DNA of 64,000 nucleotides from positions 868,001 to 932,000 of the forward strand of contig JAMPIQ010000002.1 of assembly GCA_024699855.1 (NCBI GenBank), in the 5' to 3' direction. A program made the position numbers and the translations under genes. The notes under the pieces are model-generated. The model searched no databases. It was given only the letters and a program-made list of their open reading frames with translations, and was not told the DNA's origin. Each line of letters opens with the position of its first letter. Within the stretch, counting starts at the first letter, position 1. This DNA is from Aphelenchoides besseyi. Taxonomy: Eukaryota > Nematoda > Chromadorea > Rhabditida > Aphelenchoididae. This document shows, piece by piece, positions 33,312-46,046 of the stretch.

Positions 33312-36300
33312 ATTTCGATCCTACCGGCCATCGGATCGTAGAACCGCTCCAACAGTTGGATCACAGTCGACTTTCCACAACCACTATGACCCACAAGAGC
33401 TATCGATTTGCCCTTCTCGATCATCAAACTCAGATTCCGTAGAACAATCCGTTGCGAAACTGAGGGGTAAGCGAAAGCCACTGACTTCAATTCAACCGTT
33501 CCATCAACAACCTGAACTAACATTAGAACCACCACTCAACCAGAACCCACGTTCAAACGTCCACGTTCACTCAGACTGTCAATTGCCGGCCTTTCGTTCA
33601 TCATCTCGAACATCAAAGCGGCAGCTAGAAAAACTGGTTGACACTCTCAATCCGTTAACTCACCAACTCGAGCTCTCAAATACTCGGGAAAATAAGCAGC
33701 AGCCAACATGATTGCAAAAGCGGAATCAGTGACCGATTCAACAACTCTAAACGTCGATTGCAAGTTGAACTGGTGAGTACTTACTGGAAGATAATAAACG
33801 GACTGATCCATCCGTGTTTAACCAACCAAAATCCGGCCATGTATGAGACACCAAAGTGAAACGAAAAGTAGCTTCCGTTCAGTGCGTACGAAGCTGCCTG
33901 AACGAGATTCCTCTTTATCGAGCGTTTATAGGGAAGTTCTGATGCTAAACAACAAGAGTTGATGTCGAGTGACTTCTCAGTACCTGTACAGAACAAATCG
34001 ATCACGTAGTCTTGTCGTGCCAACGATTGAACGGTTCGCACATGTTCAATCGATTCCGATGCAATCTAAACTGATGATCACCGCACAGTAGAGAAGCCCA
34101 ACCTTTGATGCTTCATCGGCCAACTGCAGATCTCGAATTGTTCGTTTGTTTCAACCAGTGAGTTATCAACAACTGAAGAGCGACAATAACACATGCCGAC
34201 GCCACCGCGATTCCGACCATCTTGACCGAGAAAAACACAGCCGACAACCAAACCACCACAGAGCGATAGAAAGCCCTGTAGAAAGTCGGATAGGCGTTGA
34301 TCGATAGCGTTCTGAACATTCGGAGCATCAGTTGCCAATCGAGTGGTTAGTCGGCCGGTCGAGTTCTCCTGTCGATCATAGAAGGCGCCATCTTGTGAGA
34401 GCAGATTCTGAGTTCGACTGATCAGTTGGTTCTCACCGATCACTCACCTTGAATACTTGAATTCTCAATCTCATGGTCAGCAACTCTCCGGTTTTGGCCA
34501 ACAAGAAACCCGCAACAAAAGTTGCACTTCCAATCACAATGCCGAGGCAAACGAAAGAAACCCCGTTGATCAAATTCTCGCCTTCGATCTTCGCGACCAA
34601 TGACCCTGTCAAATTTTGGGATGTTGCTACGGTCAATGATCGGAATATCCGACCGTAAATGATGGCAAATGTCGGCCATGCAGCTCCTCTTGCACAGGTG
34701 CATAGAAGTCCGAAGAAAACCAGAAGCCATTCGGGACGTGCGAACTGGAAGATCTCCCACAAGCTCGCCATTCGCTTCTCTTGTTCAACATCTTTCTTAA
34801 GTGGCTCTGTCACGTCTTCTTCGTCTTCAATATCTTGAGAATCATATGCTCGTCTTTTGGTCAAAGACGAGAAACGAGATGATCCACCTCTTCGTAGGTC
34901 TTCAGTTGAGGACGCTAATGATTCGTCCTTCTCTTCCAACTTCTCGATTTCTTGAGCCAAAACTAACTGTCGATAATGAGAATCCTCGCAACTCATCAGT
35001 TCGATGTGTGTTCCGCTCTCAACGATTTGTCCCTGATCAAACACGAAGATACAATCCGAGTTTCGTATCGTCGAAAGTCTGTGGGCAATGGTGATTGTCG
35101 TTCTATTGGCTGATGCCTAAAAGCAAATCAACTTGATGGATTCAAACTCACGGTGTCCAGCGCTGCTTGAACGACTCTTTCAGATTCCGTATCAAGAGCT
35201 GATGTTGCTTCGTCGAGTAAAAGTACACTCGGGTTTCTTATGAGAGCTCTGGCTATTGCCAACCGTTGCTTCTGACCTAAGAAATTCGTTAGAACCAATG
35301 AATGGAGAGTCAACCTCCGGACAAACGAACTCCACCGCCATCTCCAACGACCGTTTCATACCCCTGAAAAGAAGTAGGCCAGTAATGCGAACTAACCAGA
35401 AACAACCTGTGGGAGTTTCGAAATGAACTCATGCGCATTAGCTAATCGGCAAGCAGCAACGATCTCGGAATCGGTTGCATCAACCTTCCCAAATCGCAAA
35501 TTCGTTGCTATTGACGCCGAAAAGATCGACGGTTCTTGCGAAACAACTCCAAATTGACATCGAAGCCACGAGACGTTCAGCTCGTTGATCGGAATGCCAT
35601 CGAGAAGAATCTGAACAAAACGATAGAATGGAAGCCCTTGAACTCACTTCTCCATTCTTAAGCTCGTAGAATCGCTGCAACAACCCGAATATCGTCGACT
35701 TTCCGCTTCCCGAATGACCGACGAGTGCGATCTTCTGTCCCGGTTCAACTCGGAAAGAAACGTCTCGAAGAACCTCAACGTCCGGACGTTGTGGATAAGA
35801 AAACCGCAAACTTTGGAACTCCAATCGTCCATCTACTTTCTCAGGCTTCTGTCCAACCGCCGAAGTACAATCGAAGTCGGGAATCTGCAATTTGATAAGC
35901 CACATCGTAGCTTCTGAACCTACTCGGTCGATGACCTCGAAGATCTCTGCAGCTGCAAACTGAGCGTTCAAAACAGCGCGAAACTGCGGGATTGCCATTC
36001 CGAGTTTGATTGATCCTGAAAACCTAATTTCACTGCTTAACTCATTACAACTACTTACCCACCATAATCATCCAAAAGCCGGCAAAGACGGTGGCCGGTG
36101 AAATTGTTCCGTCAAGCACTAAACACGTACCATACCTTAACCATAATCTTTAGTCATCTGAAAAGCCGAAACTCACCAGAAAACAATTCCCATTCCGGCG
36201 AACATTGAGAACTGGAAGATTCCGGAGAAGAGAGAAACAAAAAACGCTTTTCGAATTCCCGATCGACATCCATTGTTCAACAAATTAGCGTATCGTTGAG

Positions 36301-37222
36301 TTTCAAAGACTTGTGCATTAAAAGCCAAAACCGTTCGAATGGCATGAATAACTTCTTCAGCTACTGCTCCGGCTTTTCCATAAGCATCAAGTTCCTTCTT
36401 AAGTGCTCCTTTAAGACTCTAAACACGCGGATTAGAGTACCAGACATTCAGCCCACCATTGAGGAGCCGATCATTCCACTGATAATCAACGGTACAAAAA
36501 TGGAGGCAGCCAAAGCCATTTGCCAACTAAACTCACGATTATCATATTCAGTGTGCCAACTCACTTAATGATGAAAGCAAAAAGTAGTCCGAAGAACAAC
36601 GATGATATTCCCTCAACGATTATCTGCAGTTTATCGGACATTCCATCACGAATTCGGTCGATTCCACTATAGACTAAAAGTTCAATACATAAACCCTGCA
36701 CTTACCTGAACATTTTTTGCGTTAGATTCCCGACCTGATTCCTCTCGAGCCACGGAATATCCTGATTTAGTATCCGAGCAAAAAGTCGTTGGCGAATGCG
36801 ATGAATCTGACGTTCACAAAGAGTGAGGAAACAAGCGGCCTAAAAGCCATTGGTGTGCTTTAAACAAGTAACGTACTGTTATGTAATGTGATGCCAAAGA
36901 AATTGCGCATTGAGCGAAATAGAGAGAAACCTTTGGAATCATCTTTGACTCAAACCATCGCATATCAAGAGCATTCTGTTGGTAGTGACCTTCGGCTTCG
37001 ACCAAAATGTCCGTCACTTGGCGGTAGATAAGCATGTTGGACACTTGTTGAAAGCCGGCAACCATCGCACAAATCGTTCCAACGACTAACCTCAACCAAT
37101 CCTCTCGAGTTGCATATCGCATCTGAACAGTAGTCCTCGACTTGAAACTTCGAACTCACCATTTCGAGCATCGAAGCCCCATTAAGTTCCACATCTTCTC
37201 TCTCTTTTATTTTAGCGCCCAT
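32617..37222 (-). CDS. full ABCB-type transporter (P-glycoprotein)
   Basis: Twenty-three exons, first 37222-37160, last 32777-32617, about 1250 residues. Two halves, each with six membrane helices and a nucleotide-binding domain: NBD1 has GHSGSGKST (about 398-406), [20 protein letters not shown]2 has [28 protein letters not shown] charged linker ([16 protein letters not shown]) joins them. It should export lipophilic compounds at the plasma membrane using ATP. The ATG directly follows a TTTGCAG acceptor. Oddities: NBD2 Walker B has one Leu more than normal; exon 34407-34103 is 305 bases, and the reading needs +1 shifts near 34240 and 34135 to stay on the family sequence; the last intron has a GC donor (GCAAGC). 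Confidence 0.92.
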
Positions 37223-38012
37223 CTGCAAATGTTTCAAATAATCACGATCTACAGATTCCCACTCCTAAGTTCGATCAAAAGTCCCGAATCCCGAGGCCAC
37301 AAAAACGAATACTTTGAAACAAAAACGTCGGCGACCAGTTTCCTTTGACTCACCGTGAGAAAGCGCGAAAACAAGCAGCGACACGTCGAGTGGCAAAAAG
37401 CAAAAAACGTTCGTTTTTGCGACCGTTGGATTTGCAAATTCCAGAGATCGAAAACCGCCGACACGCGCTGTCGGCTTTTGAGGTCCAATCCACGGAAATT
37501 GAAATGCAAATCTCCGGTTCAAGCAATCGCAGTCGGTTGTTGCACTTCGGTTGTCGAACTAGCGGAATTGGACGGATGTTTCAGCGACAGAAATCTGTGG
37601 CAATGTAATCAAAAGTGGAAGGTCGAGTGCTCGGAAATATGAGCAGAATAGAAATTTGATAAACAAAACAGTGAATTGAATTCTTTTGTTCAAGTTGTCA
37701 TTTGTCTGTTAGCGATTAAACTTCCGACTCTATGGCAACGGGAAGCCAGAGATCACAAACGTTGTTCGGTCGGTTGGTTTGCAAAATGTTCTCCGAACTT
37801 TTCGAGACTACAAACGACGTCCCAATGACACCACAGAACATGGAGGCCACTGTTCTCGCAGTAAACAGACGAAAGTCGGAGCTTTTTGTTTCATCTAATG
37901 GACGCGCTCATGGCTAATGGCAAGTATTTTTCCAACATATTCTCAACGTTCGTTTTCGGAAATTTTTGCAAGATTTAAAGGCATTAATCATAAGATTGGA
38001 TTTGCGTTCTAT
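37223..38012. other. upstream region of the ABCB gene, nothing recognised
   Basis: Overlapping Arg/Ser-rich frames on both strands at 37250-37640 look like composition effects; no motif. Confidence 0.35.
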
Positions 38013-38732
38013 TAAAGCGAGGAGAAAAAAGGAGACAACCACAGAATACCAAAAGTCAAAAACTTTTGATCCAAACTGCTAAAATTTGTCAAGTTTTCGT
38101 TGTTTATCGGTTTCTGAAATTGTTTGTGTTAAATCGTCTTCGCTACAATAGAATTGGAGCGAGAACAAGTGCGTCTTCTGCTCCATTACGAGTTTATACA
38201 TGGTTGTTCGGTTAGAGTTGCCGTCCACCGTATTTCTCTTGCGTATGGAAGCGCAACGGTCACAGTACCAACTGCTGGAAGATGGTTCAAAAGATTCAAA
38301 GATGGAGCTCAACTCACTCAACGAAAGATCCGGGATCTCGGTTGGGAACTACTCCCTCACGCTCCATATAGTCCGCACACCACTCCAAGTCACTATCATC
38401 TCTTCCGTTCGATGGAACATTTTCTACGACGCCGTTCGTTCGATAGCGTGAAAGAAGTACAAGCAGTAGTTCAGCAGTTCTTCGATTCAGAAAATGTCGA
38501 TTTCTACAACCACGGTCTCATGAGCATGATGGGTCGCTGGGAATCAGTAGTGACAGCGCAAGGCAATTATTTTCGATAGCAAATGATATGTTGACAATGT
38601 TCGATTGATTTAATATCAAAAAGGTTAGACAACCGATAAACAACGAAAACTTGACAAATTTTAGCAGTTTGGATCAAAAGTTTTTGACTTTTGGTATTCT
38701 GTTGTTGTCTCCTTTTTTTCTCCTCGCTTTAA
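38013..38732. mobile_element. internally deleted mariner element
   Basis: Inverted repeats of about 100 bases (TTAAAGCGAGGAG..., 38013-38112 and 38632-38732) enclose a 426-base open frame. Length is roughly half of a full mariner. Non-autonomous. Confidence 0.9.
38154..38579 (+). pseudogene. mariner transposase missing its catalytic core
   Basis: The open frame runs 141 codons without a stop: an N-terminal helix-turn-helix region (EREQVRLLLHYEFIHGC, TAGRWFKRFKDG) fused in frame to the C-terminal part (LPHAPYSPHTTPSHYHLF, MEHFLRRRSFDSVKEVQ). The region with the first two catalytic Asp residues is deleted and the third is His (PYSPH instead of PYSPD). No ATG opens the frame. A product could bind TIRs but could not cut. 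Confidence 0.85.
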
Positions 38733-38929
38733 AATCAACTCAATTGATTTGAGTGACAAGCTCTAAATGACAAAACTCCCGGAACACTCATATCTCAACT
38801 CGATGTCAATTAAAAAGCACAGTCTTCTGGCCATTCACAACTCGATGGTTTGGAATCTGTTACTCAACCGTCTCGTATGATCAAATTGAACTATAACTTT
38901 TAGATTTCGACATCTTTTTCGGTGTTCCA

Positions 38930-39202
38930 ATACAGAGATTAGACGCGACGTACTCCATGGAGTTGTCCAATATGATTTTTTACGACGACACTTGTGGTAC
39001 TCAATCAAATTGCGCGCGACATTGCAGGGACGGTAAGATGACGAATCAAGTATTGAATCTTTTTGTAGGGGCTTTTGCTAACATGTATTGCAAGCCTGGT
39101 TGTCGGTCCAAGTATCAAATCATATACACGTCCTGCAATGCCGCATCAATCGTTGGAGTTGCAGATGACGGTGGATGGTCGTCTGTTGACCATCCAACAT
39201 AA
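38930..39202 (+). CDS. small Cys-rich secreted peptide, 5' exon missing
   Basis: An acceptor (CCAATACAG) opens an exon reading LDATYSMELSNMIFYDDTCG to GTAAGATG at about 39029; the second exon starts after TTTTTGTAG (39068) and ends at 39202. The mature part has six cysteines (CGTQSNCARHCRDG, MYCKPGCRSK, YTSC) in a C-x5-C-x3-C-x8-C-x3-C-x10-C spacing that suggests a compact disulphide fold, as in defensin-like or other small secreted peptides. The exon with the signal peptide was not located. The role is unknown. Confidence 0.55.
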   Translation: MQRLDATYSMELSNMIFYDDTCGTQSNCARHCRDGKMTNQVLNLFVGAFANMYCKPGCRSKYQIIYTSCNAASIVGVADDGGWSSVDHPT

Positions 39203-40636
39203 TGTTAAAGCAAAGACAATCAAAAAGATAACATTGTTTCCCGTGGATTAACAAAATAGATTCGTTGCAATACAACAACGATGTCAACTTGATTATCGGA
39301 TTGCCGTTTCCGAATTGTTTTTGTGTCAGTTTTGAGTACAAAGAACAAATCATACGTTTGGCTGAGCAGTTTTGACGGCTTTAATACCATATGAAGAAAA
39401 GTATAATAACATTCACTCGATTCTAGTGCCGTAATATCAGTTTAATGAATAATCTCAACAAACTCGTAGAACTTTCTTAACACGTGGATAGGCTAAGTTT
39501 GCGACTTCTGCAATTTGCAGACATTTTTTTTTATCAATTCCACATCTGAAATCGTTCTGTGCTCTCTAAAAGTTCGGCCGTGACTTTGCACATCTCTCAA
39601 CGGTTCGTACCAATTCGTAAATCCGCTCTTATTTTGGAACACAGACGACTGGTGAAAACAGTTGACGCAGAAAAGAAAATGCGTAGACGATTACTATAAG
39701 AAAAAGTATGATCACTTCCTGGACGACAGCTAAGATCTTGAGTTTCATCAACGAGAACTTCAACCGATGCGAAATTGAAGGAAAGAAAGTAATCAACAAG
39801 CTTCTCAATCACGAAACCTGCTCATCCCATTTGTTAGATGTTCTTAAGTGTGTGAAACAACCACACTGTCTAACTATTGCAAGCAGATTGTCTTACCGTA
39901 TCAATGTTTTGTTCACAGAAATGATGTGAAGAAGCCGTAGAAAAGCAGATTCTGTGTCTTCGAAGTGTACAAAAATAAGCTTCGTGGTCAAGCAAATGAC
40001 ATCAAAGTCATTTGTAAGTTTCTTCTGTAGCAAAGAACAAAAGTTGAAATTCGCAATAAACCTTCCGACCTTATCAAAAGTCTGAGGTTTCTATCTTGAA
40101 TCATGCTATTCGAAGGGTTATTTCTAAAATTTTGAGAATGATTATCGAACATGTTTGCTACGTAAGGATAAGCGTCAAGAATGACATGACGAGTTAAAAA
40201 TTGATGGTAATAACAATCTAAGCTATTTAACAGAGTATTTAATGGCCGAAACAAAAGTTGAGAAACTTCATTTGTTGAGAAAGTCGTTTAAATGCGATTA
40301 GATGAAGATGTAAAGTCTACAAAAAGCCATTAGTTTAACTACAAGTCACCGACTTCTAATTCAAAAGGCAGAACGAAATTTAAGTGTAAATATCAGATAG
40401 TTATTTAGAACATCAAAAACCAATTGGCTCATTGAGCAGCTGAAAATGATCATTTTGTATGGACGAATCGGATCTGACGTTTTCAGTGAAGAGCTCAAAC
40501 AGCGTATCAGCCTTTCATTTTGCCGAATTCCACGAAACGTTCGAGTTGCGTGATTGCCAGGTGGAATAGGTTCAAGAGTTAGGGATTTAAAGCGACCTTT
40601 CACTTCATTTACAGTTTAGTTACGACCTTCAGAACG
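39203..40636. other. no gene recognised
   Basis: A 73-codon plus frame at 39708-39929 (SWTTAKILSFINENFNRCEI...) has protein-like composition but no splice or motif support. The rest is AT-rich. Confidence 0.35.
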
Positions 40637-40893
40637 ATGGCTACAGACGAACTGGTTGAGCTGATTGCTCGAACGATCTTTCAATTGGGCGAAGAAAACC
40701 GTCGACTCGACGACGAACTTCACGAAGAAGTAAGAAGAGTATTTTGTGGCTTAATGAGTTCATTTTTTAGTTCTCCGATCTTATGAATAGTGTGCTAATG
40801 GTAATGAACTTGTTGAAGAATAAACGCGACTACTGGAAATCGAAAGTGGAAGAGGAACGCAAAGAGCCTAAAAACTGTTGGAATAGTAAATGA
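40637..40893 (+). CDS. small coiled-coil protein, 71 aa
   Basis: Two exons (40637-40729, 40771-40893) separated by a 41-base GTAAGA...TTTTTTAG intron. The protein starts MATDELVELIARTIFQLGEE, continues as a charged helix (NRRLDDELHEEF, LLKNKRDYWKSKVEEERK) and ends CWNSK. Almost entirely helical with heptad pattern; no known family. Complete and in phase, so likely a real small gene. Confidence 0.65.
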
Positions 40894-41362
40894 AATAGGA
40901 AGTTTAAGCGAAATCTGTTTCTTAAGGTTAAAATCATGAGCAAAAACTCGGTTAATCGGATCATCTTTTAAAATCGTCGTTTTAAGAATAAAATTTGTTG
41001 TTTACAACTCTATTTGAAGATCAAAAGGTTTTGACTATCTTGCCCAAGAAACTACTGATTGCCTTATTCCACTAATGCTGACTCACAGCGAAGACCACAC
41101 TCGACGAAAAGACAATCCTCATGCAGGGGTTTGCAACAGATTAGTTTTTTGCTGTTCCACTAATTGGGTTTCATCAACAAACATGCAACCTTTTTGCTCG
41201 ACACTCGTGAATTGACCTTCGCAAATTTTGACGTCAGCTTTTGTTTTGGCACGTGAATCGTCCGGAAAACGGCACGCCTTCTCTTTTCGTTCGTTTGTAC
41301 CGCCCCCCCAAAAACTCATCGTATTTAATCTTAGGACTCTTGTGTTCGGTCAGTTGTACGGC

Positions 41363-41722
41363 ATGATGCTCAACAAATTGCTCAGCCTTCTCGTCCTGAT
41401 GCTTCCAACCGTATGGTCGTACGGCGCGTTGGATTCGATGTTCGGTCAAATGAACGGACCAGAGATTCTGGATTACTTGCGCACAGAAACTGCCAACAAC
41501 AACGAGCCACCGTCCAATCTGCCGATTCATTTGCGGAAGCAGTTGTGGAACGAACGAGTGAAGCAGGGACTGGCGTCCGGTCCGTTGCCCAACTACGCGC
41601 CACCAGTCACGACAACTCGACATCCGCCGTCACGACGCCTAACACCACTTGGCGATCCACAGAACCCGACATTTCCCGATTGGCTTCAACGGAAGCTGCG
41701 ATGTCAACGTCCAAACTGTTGA
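41363..41722 (+). CDS. small secreted protein, 119 aa
   Basis: A single-exon frame. MMLNKLLSLLVLMLPTVWSYG is a clear signal peptide. The mature part is Pro/Asn/Arg-rich (LYNE-type helices are absent) with LRKQLWNERVKQGL, PPVTTTRHPPSRRLTPLG, and two C-terminal cysteines (RKLRCQRPNC stop). An AATCTTAG acceptor about 30 bases before the ATG fits trans-splicing. Paired basic residues (RK, RR) are few, so a neuropeptide precursor is possible but not shown. Confidence 0.65.
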   Translation: MMLNKLLSLLVLMLPTVWSYGALDSMFGQMNGPEILDYLRTETANNNEPPSNLPIHLRKQLWNERVKQGLASGPLPNYAPPVTTTRHPPSRRLTPLGDPQNPTFPDWLQRKLRCQRPNC

Positions 41723-42019
41723 ATCAAAAAGCAATTGTTTGTTTGAATGCAAAAATAAAAAAGATGCTTATGCTTCCGACTTTCCTTCGACTAGTATTTT
41801 GAAATGGAAGTTTGAGTAAAGAAGTCGCCTTGAGACTTTGGGATCTCGCGTAACACGTCCGGTTCAAAATCGACGTGAACACGAATTTGCCGCGAAACCG
41901 GACGTTAAGAGGTGGCCGGCCCGTGATAATCCGAAAAGATTCTGCAGCGTCTAATTTTGGCGTTTTAATTGCGAACATTCGGACGGCTTTTTTTGGGGTT
42001 TTCCTGGGAAATTTTCAAG

Positions 42020-42394
42020 ATGTCGAAAAAGCTTCCTTGTGATTCGAGGGCGTCGCTTCAACGTTTAGGTTGTAACGAAAACTGAAGACGCCAATTTGTA
42101 TCGTGCGTCTTGTTTTGTTAAATCTCCAAACGTTACGTTTTTGTGTCCATCTGTAGTGTCCACGTTCGACTTAGACGTCGCGGGTTTTCGACGTTAACTA
42201 CCGGTCCAGCTGCTGAAGCGCCGGAAACCCTCAATTTTTATGCGCCAAAAAACGTGGAGAATCAACAACGTCAATCAGCGGAAATCAAAACGATTTGCGT
42301 TCCCGTTGAGAGCGACATCAACGCAATTTGCGAGAACGTTAAATCAAAGATCGTCGACGAGAAGACGTTCAATTTTTTGGACTACGAAAATTGA
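42020..42394 (+). CDS. possible short gene, mitochondrial-type N-terminus
   Basis: An ATG at 42020 (MSKKLPCDSRASLQRL) lies before a GTTGTAACG donor-like site. After CATCTGTAG a frame reads VRLRRRGFSTLTTGPAAEAP, then PETLNFYAPKNVENQQ and ends KTFNFLDYEN at 42394. The two parts do not join in phase as read. The RRRGFSTLT stretch would suit a mitochondrial presequence. Confidence 0.3.
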
Positions 42395-45300
42395 AGCGCA
42401 CGGCGCGGCGGCCACAAGCGGAACAGCCGAGTAATTGCGTGAGAAAATTCGTTAGTGGAAATTGATTCGCGGAATCAAAAGAAACGGTTTTCGTTGTTTT
42501 TATGGACGTTAAAACGCGTCGTCCGCGAAGTCCAGAGCCACGAATTCGAAGCCAAAAGGTCAATGGTTGCGCTTTGTCGCGTCTTCAAACGAAGAGAATT
42601 TTTGACTGTTACGAAAAAACCGTCTATTGTTTTAAGTTAAAGTAAATTTGCAGCTTCGATGTCTTCCGTCAACATTGAGACTTTCGAGTGGCCCACGGAG
42701 CTGTTTAAAAGATTTATTGGTGCCAATCTTCTAATTAGAAGCTACGAATAATTCAGTGCACATGCTTTTAATCCGTGTGACTTAAGCCAAAAGTCTTCAG
42801 GTGGATGACACTTAAGAACCTCATTGAACGTTTGGATCATCTTGTTTTTAATACGAAAGTAGTGCAAAAGTTTTCAGCCCGGAAACTCGTAATTCTCGAC
42901 ACGAAGCCGATGATTCAACTTGTGAACAAACTTCTCAATTTAGAGTCGTTTACGTAGATTTGTTGAGTCGAAGTTGGGTTAACAGCTTTCTATTCGAAAC
43001 GGAAGTTTGCGTCACAGTGCGTGTTCGACTCGAAAGCTGATTTTGCGAGTAAAAGTAATAGGTTTTCTTCGGGTTTTCATACGACCGAGCACGCTAACTA
43101 TTCGACTTCAAATCAGTTTTTTCGAAGATGCGGAGGGCGAGATGACTTCGGATGATCTGAGATGAAATCGACTAGAAAAGCTTGTGAGGATCAACGATTG
43201 AGATTAATCGACTTGTGATCTTAAGTTCAGAGAACCAAAACAACTGAAAGGTCAACTCATAGAACAGTTTACTGCAGTAAAAACTCTTCGATTTTACTAA
43301 TAAGCTTGAAGAAAAGAGAAAGTCAATTGGCACAAGTAGATAACTGATGGTAAACGACGAATACTCCCAGAGCAATTGTGTCAATACTACGATTGTGTCT
43401 TCGATAATTTGATTGAAATAGCAAAATCGATTTCCTTGAAAGAACGGCATGACGCAAAAAAACCACAGGTTCAATATGCAAATTTTGTGAGCAAATGGAA
43501 ATTGAAATCAATTGACAACTAACGACCGCAAAAAATCATATGATTAGCGAAATAACAAAACCAAATTAAAACTGGAATTTAAGGTTGTCTTGTCCAATCA
43601 ACCAACTAATAAAGAAGACGAATTTTCGCAAGAGAAGTACGGAAGACGTGGTGAATAAAAGTAAACTTCAAGCATTTTTGTTGGCAGTTGGTCGATTACC
43701 AGCTATTGTGTTTGAAATTATCGTCCGCAACTGCCAACTTGCCATAAAAAACCAACAGCTGACATTTTCAAGTGCTACATGGATGCTTGTAACCGCTTCC
43801 AAAACATATCGTCGAAGAATCCGAAATAAAGCAAACAGCGTAGTCAACGAAACATCTGTTTACAATTCTTCACAAATTTCAGTCTTGGATAACAACCTGC
43901 GAATGAAAGTCGACGACCAACTAGCACCAATAACGGTAGGCAGAGCGCGAATTTTGTTGGACAAAGTTTTACCAGTCTTGGAAAGAGATTCGACCAGGTC
44001 CAATAAACGTGGAACTGGTTGACTTCAGCTGAAGGGAGCACAAGGGTACAATCAAAATCACTACTGATGACCTCATAGAACTCATTGGAGCTTCGAGAAT
44101 CAAAAAAGCTTAAAATGCTCTCGGTAGGATGGCGAAAAAATCTCCCAATGCAAACTAACTACCAAGCAAATGGCAACGTTTAAAATTGTTATTTCGACAG
44201 TATAATATGGTCTCTTATTTCAAATCGATTTGAATGGGTTGACAAAAGAGTTGTGGGAAAAGTTGTCCACCGTGTTAACAACTGTTGAAGTCACATGTAA
44301 CTTGATAATACGTCTTAGGAAGTCCAAGGTTTCGTTCCAATGACGCCACGATTTCATTTTTGCGGTGGGAGCAAGAAAGGTGTGCATCATCAAGCAAGGC
44401 TTCAACAGTGTTTGGCCTGTTCCTCAGTACTCCTGCCTAATTTAGCTTGTTATTTTGTTGTATGGCAACCCTTGTAAGCTAGTTTAACAGAACGGAGATC
44501 AGCCAACAAAAAAGATTCTCTATTTAATGGAAAAGGGCCCACATTTCCGATTAGCAATCAAACAATAACCGGGAGTATGTTTTTAACATTACGCTGATGT
44601 GATTGTTACAGCAAGCTTCAAACAAAATTAATTGTCGGCAGAAAAAAAAACAGAAGAACTTTCAATCTCTCTGTCCCGGAAATTTGTTGGCACGAAAGGA
44701 ACTCCCGTAGAAGGATCGTTTGGTGGTAGAAATCAAATGACCACAAGTCGAACGGCAATCGTCTACGTGAGCGATCATAAGAAGTCTGTTTTTTACGAAA
44801 CTAAAAGCGTTAGAATGTTCGTAGATCATCATCTACTTCGTTCGAAAAAACCCAGAGATTGAATGCTTAGAAATATGTTAATTGGAAAACACAAAATATT
44901 TCACCTCCGGAAAGGTTAAAGAATGGGTAGTCGAGAATCATCAGAATTGGATTTGTGCTATAACAAAAGATATGCGTTAATCAACAGTTGAGAATATAGT
45001 ATCAACCAAAAACAAAAAATCCATTTAAATTGATTACCTACATCGTTTCACACCACGATTCCTAACACTCGCCGTGTGTGGTTCATCTGAGTGAAATTAT
45101 CCGGAACCTCTAAAATTTGTGTATCAGCACCCGCATAAATTGAACGATGAAAATCTGTTTGCTACATTCCAAAATCTTTAAACTTTTAATTTAGCTCAAA
45201 GTTAAATTAGATCGGTTGCTAAGTGCGAATGTCTTTGAACAGAAATCCCTACCTTAGAACATCAAGAATGACTTTGCTAGAATCACCATGTAAAACAAAC

Positions 45301-45428
45301 AAGTGACCATCGAAATAAGCACCGTCGTTCATAATTTAGGCCCAACAATCACATCCCAATAGTTTATTTGAGACTAATTACGAGCACTAAAGTCGAAAAA
45401 AGACATATTTGTCTTCATACCAAACCAT
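42395..45428. other. gene-poor, one unassigned open frame
   Basis: 43585-44022 (+) is open for 145 codons (LQAFLLAVGRLPAIVFEIIV..., ending DSTRSNKRGTG) with no family recognised and no clear regulatory context. A second short frame is at 44632-44862. The rest shows no coding signal, RNA gene or repeat that I can support. Confidence 0.35.
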
Positions 45429-46046
45429 TTACTTTGGCAGGCTGGCCAACGACAATTCACGGCGCTTAGCCATCAGCAATTCTCGCAATTTGTCTTCTCC
45501 GCCAACAAAGTCCATCAAAAATTGAACCATTTCTGTGTCATTGTTCATCATAGCCGGCATCACGCGGTCGACGACGTTTTCCATCGTCAAATTCGCCTTG
45601 GCACTTGCCATAAAATTTTTCCTTAAGACACGATTATAAAGCCTTTTTACTTTAAGACTCACGTGCAATCGATGGAAAGAATAGCAGACGGACAGTTTGT
45701 ACAGATCGAAGAAGCGTACTGCGATACCCTCCTCGGCTTTTTTTTGTCGAGGTCTTTTCTAGGGCCCCAGTAGTAGTTGACAACCAGCCACAAAACGGCT
45801 TCAATGTTCGCATCCATCGGATATTCTTAAAGCTCCGGATCGTCTTCCAACAAACGGGCAAAGAAACTAGACTCCTGTGCAAGAACATTCTTGTGGACCT
45901 AAAGGATGTTGTATTCTCAGAGATCATCTCACCATGATAGGTTTGCCTTCGACAATCAAACGAAAATCCGTGTGCTGGTTTTTGTCGCGAAGTATCCACA
46001 TTTTTTCAAGACTCATGTCGCTGCCCATATCTCTCGACCAATAGCT
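45429..46046 (-). pseudogene. BTB/POZ gene with a stop and a frameshift
   Basis: Exon from 46046 (YWSRDMGSDMSLEKMWIL... DFRLIVEGKPIM) joins VHKNVLAQESSFFARLLEDD, the BTB core. There is a TAA after DDPEL, then EYPMDANIEAVLWLVVNYYW continues in the same frame. A run of eight A near 45742 shifts the frame before VRFFDLYKLSVCYSF. A last exon (FMASAKANLTMENVVDRVM) ends at 45429 with SLASLPK stop. It is a distant paralogue of the BTB gene at 28955-29461. As written it cannot make a full protein. Confidence 0.7.

Noticed and set aside
34220..34250. A 28-base intron explaining the frame change in the ABCB gene
   Set aside because: Other introns here are about 37 bases or longer, and removing it would delete residues that the family conserves; a one-base indel is simpler.
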